From: Clostridia bacterium
GTDB lineage: Bacteria > Bacillota > Clostridia > Oscillospirales > CAG-272
Assembly: GCA_017408585.1 (NCBI GenBank)
Contig: JAFQUJ010000007.1
Span: forward strand, 1-64,000
Reading direction: 5' to 3'
DNA length: 64,000 nucleotides
The translations under genes were made by a program, and so were the position numbers. Below, in pieces: positions 61,964 through 64,000 of the stretch (the stretch's first letter is position 1; each line of letters opens with the position of its first letter). Below the pieces are notes generated by a model, which saw only the letters and a list, made by a program, of their open reading frames with translations, did no database searches and was not told the DNA's origin.

Positions 61964-64000
61964 TCATATATTCAAGCGTTCATAAGATATAACTCTGCCG
62001 TCAAATTTAGCTAAAATACGCTCTCCACGCTTGATTTTACCGGATAAAATTTCCTCGCTCAACGGATTTTCCAAATGGTTAATAATTGCTCTCATAAAAG
62101 GCCTTGCTCCATATTCCTTGCTATGCCCAAGCCTAGTTAGATGGTCAATAACGCTCTCGTCAATCTCAAGCTCAATGCCAATGTCCTTAATTCTTGTGCT
62201 TAAATCTCGTAGCATAAGACGACAAATTTCCCTTGCACTATCAAGACTAAGTGCCTTGAAAACTACAATTTCATCAAGCCTGTTCAAAAACTCGGGCGCA
62301 AATTCCTTTTTCAAAAGCGATTTAACAGCCTCGTCTTGATTTACAAATGCTCCGTTGCCAAATCCTAATGGCTTAGGCGCAGAAATTTCTTCGCCACCAA
62401 TGTTAGAGGTCAAAATTATAATCGTATTCTTAAAATCAATGTGCTTTCCAAAGCTATCACTTAGCTCACCCTCGTCTAAAATCTGCAAAAGAACATTGTA
62501 AATCTCAAAATGCGCCTTTTCAATCTCGTCAAATAAAACAACGCTGTAAGGATTTCTCCTAACCGCCTCAGTTAGCGCCCCGCCATCCTCATAGCCCACA
62601 TATCCTGCCGGCGCACCAATCAGCTTAGAAATAGAATGCTTTTCGGAATACTCTGACATATCAAAGCGAATAAAGGCGCTCTTATCTCTAAATACACACC
62701 TTGCAATCTCCTTTGCAAGCATCGTCTTTCCAACACCGGTAGGACCGACAAATAATAGAGAAGCGCACGGACGCGTAGGGCTTTTAATTCCAAGACGCCC
62801 TCTCTTAATCGCATATGATACAGCTCGCACCGCCTCGTCTTGACCGATAACTCTCTTTTGAAGAAGCCCTTCAAGCTCTCGTAGCTCGTCAAGCGTCAAA
62901 TCATCATCACTTGAAATCGGAATTTTCGTCTGTGTTGAGATAATATCGCGAATTTCCTTTTCACTAACCATTGGAAGCAGAGCCTCACCCGCCTCGCGAA
63001 TTCTTTTACGCTCATTTTTTATTTCAATAATGATTTGCGCCTCCTTGTCGCGCAAATCCGAGGCAATCTCGAAGCTCTTGTCTAAAATCGCTTCCTCCTT
63101 TTCATGCACACACTCCTCAAGCTCCCCCTCAAGCTCCCTTAAACGCTCCGAGCGTGAGCTGTACCTCATTTTTACAGATGCACAAGCCTCGTCAAGCGCG
63201 TCGAGCGCCTTGTCTGGCAAAAACCTGTCATTTAAATATCTAACCGAGAGCTTAACTGATGCCAAAATTGCCTCGTCGCTGATTTTTACTCCGTGAAACG
63301 CCTCATATCTGGGGCGTAAGCCCCTTAAAACCTCAATTGCCTCTCTCTCGCTCGGCTCTTGAACAAATATAGGCTGAAAGCGCCTTTCAAGCGCGCTATC
63401 CCTTTCAATGCTTTTTCTATATTCTTGAATTGTAGTAGCGCCAATCACTCGCAAATCCTGACGGGCAAGGGCAGGCTTTATAATGTTCGCTGCATCAATT
63501 GCACCCTCAGCACCACCCGCACCCATAATAGTGTGAATTTCATCAATGAAAAGAATGATATTTGGATTTGCCCTCGCCTCGCCCAACACAGCCTTCATTC
63601 GCTCCTCGAACTCGCCTCGATATTTAGTACCGGCAATCATAGCTGTAAGGTCGAGCGAAACAATGATTTTACCACTTAGCTCGTCAGGCGCGCGCCCATC
63701 ACAAATCATTTGCGCCAACCCCTCAACAATAGCGGTCTTTCCAACACCACCCTCGCCAATAAGACAAGGATTGTTCTTTGTGCGCCTACATAAAATTTGT
63801 ACAAGCCTCGAAAGCTCCCTTTCCCTACCAATAAGAGGGTCAAGCTTGCCTAGTAGAGCAAGAGAATTCAAGCTTTTTCCAAAGGCTGAGAGCATAGGTG
63901 AGCTACCAATTTCATCTCTTGCCCCCACCTTATCTGAGGAAATCGCCTCGCTAATAGAAGCAATATCATTTTTTAAGGAAACAATAGATATTCCAAGCGC
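61964..64000 (-). CDS. clpC: ClpC-type AAA+ chaperone (partial, N-terminus off the right edge)
   Basis: At least 679 residues; the frame stays open to the window edge, so the Clp N-domain lies beyond it. First AAA module: GEGGVGKTAIVEGLA, ILFIDEIHTIMGAGGAEG. Middle: a UVR-like segment (SFEIASDLRDKEA) that marks ClpC rather than ClpB. Second module: GPTGVGKTMLAKEIA, VVLFDEIEKAH, ILTSNIGG and the C-terminal GARPFMRAIINHLENPLSEE. It unfolds proteins for ClpP, often with an adaptor. A GTG at 63928 is an internal codon, not the start. Confidence 0.92.
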   Translation of the reverse strand, partial: ALGISIVSLKNDIASISEAISSDKVGARDEIGSSPMLSAFGKSLNSLALLGKLDPLIGRERELSRLVQILCRRTKNNPCLIGEGGVGKTAIVEGLAQMICDGRAPDELSGKIIVSLDLTAMIAGTKYRGEFEERMKAVLGEARANPNIILFIDEIHTIMGAGGAEGAIDAANIIKPALARQDLRVIGATTIQEYRKSIERDSALERRFQPIFVQEPSEREAIEVLRGLRPRYEAFHGVKISDEAILASVKLSVRYLNDRFLPDKALDALDEACASVKMRYSSRSERLRELEGELEECVHEKEEAILDKSFEIASDLRDKEAQIIIEIKNERKRIREAGEALLPMVSEKEIRDIISTQTKIPISSDDDLTLDELRELEGLLQKRVIGQDEAVRAVSYAIKRGRLGIKSPTRPCASLLFVGPTGVGKTMLAKEIARCVFRDKSAFIRFDMSEYSEKHSISKLIGAPAGYVGYEDGGALTEAVRRNPYSVVLFDEIEKAHFEIYNVLLQILDEGELSDSFGKHIDFKNTIIILTSNIGGEEISAPKPLGFGNGAFVNQDEAVKSLLKKEFAPEFLNRLDEIVVFKALSLDSAREICRLMLRDLSTRIKDIGIELEIDESVIDHLTRLGHSKEYGARPFMRAIINHLENPLSEEILSGKIKRGERILAKFDGRVISYERLNI

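Noticed and set aside
63929..64000. GTG at 63928 as the clpC start
   Set aside because: The frame stays open for 24 more codons to the edge and the Clp N-domain is still missing, so the gene is truncated by the window.

Overview
The window looks like chromosomal DNA of a low-to-moderate GC, endospore-forming member of the Clostridia, probably gut-associated. The evidence is spoVAC-spoVAD-spoVAE, a SleB-type cortex hydrolase, a SpoVB/MurJ-like flippase, ClpC with a UVR-like segment, a YdjI/YdjG/YdjH-like trio, strong Shine-Dalgarno sites (AAAGGAGG), canonical TTGACA/TATAAT promoters and many hairpin-plus-T-tract terminators. I cannot assign genus or species from the sequence alone.

Layout. 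1-67 is the 3' end of a 23S rRNA gene, followed by a terminator and no visible 5S gene. 239-6934 holds a NahK-like sugar kinase (minus strand) diverging from an M16 peptidase pair, lgt and folD, then a SAM-methyltransferase-like protein. 6971-14782 is a uronate/sugar-acid catabolic locus: an AraC regulator divergent from uxuA, a CE15-like esterase, an SDR mannonate oxidoreductase (uxuB), two TIM-barrel epimerases and two tandem Gfo/Idh/MocA oxidoreductases. A minus-strand nucleoside phosphorylase and tRNA-Arg(CCG) follow. 15964-20707 is fhs-tsaE-tsaB-rpiB-araA. After a lipoprotein, 22926-30936 is a complete arginine operon argGHCJBDF behind probable ArgR boxes. 30938-31052 is an intergenic inverted-repeat element, then another lipoprotein.

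33524-44349 is the accessory highlight: a polymorphic-toxin locus. A 2155-residue secreted Rhs/YD-repeat protein with a hydrophobic C-terminal effector and a membrane immunity candidate is followed by two displaced cassettes. Each has an Rhs-core fragment lacking the upstream shell, a new toxin domain (HExxH metallopeptidase-like; GIY-YIG nuclease-like) and an immunity candidate. About 70-80 bp repeats carrying a GGGGTAG/CTACCCC hairpin and a REP-like GGACGGTTCT sequence punctuate the cassettes, and a 26 bp Rhs remnant lies after the last one.

44372-64000 returns to housekeeping genes: sleB, the flippase, tcdA, a Ser/Glu-rich lipoprotein, an aminopeptidase P-like gene, efp, a Cys/Asp-rich zinc-ribbon protein, a secreted beta-helix-like protein (promoter next to an 11-G tract), an epimerase plus Gfo/Idh pair, the YdjI/G/H-like membrane-stress module, spoVA, a small zinc-ribbon protein, mscS, and clpC running off the right edge.

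The uxu-type locus could funnel glucuronate-derived compounds, with araA and rpiB serving pentoses; together they suggest use of plant hemicellulose or pectin sugars. The Rhs locus is a contact-competition system whose toxin tip could be swapped by recombination. All functional statements come from motif recognition by eye; no database search was run.
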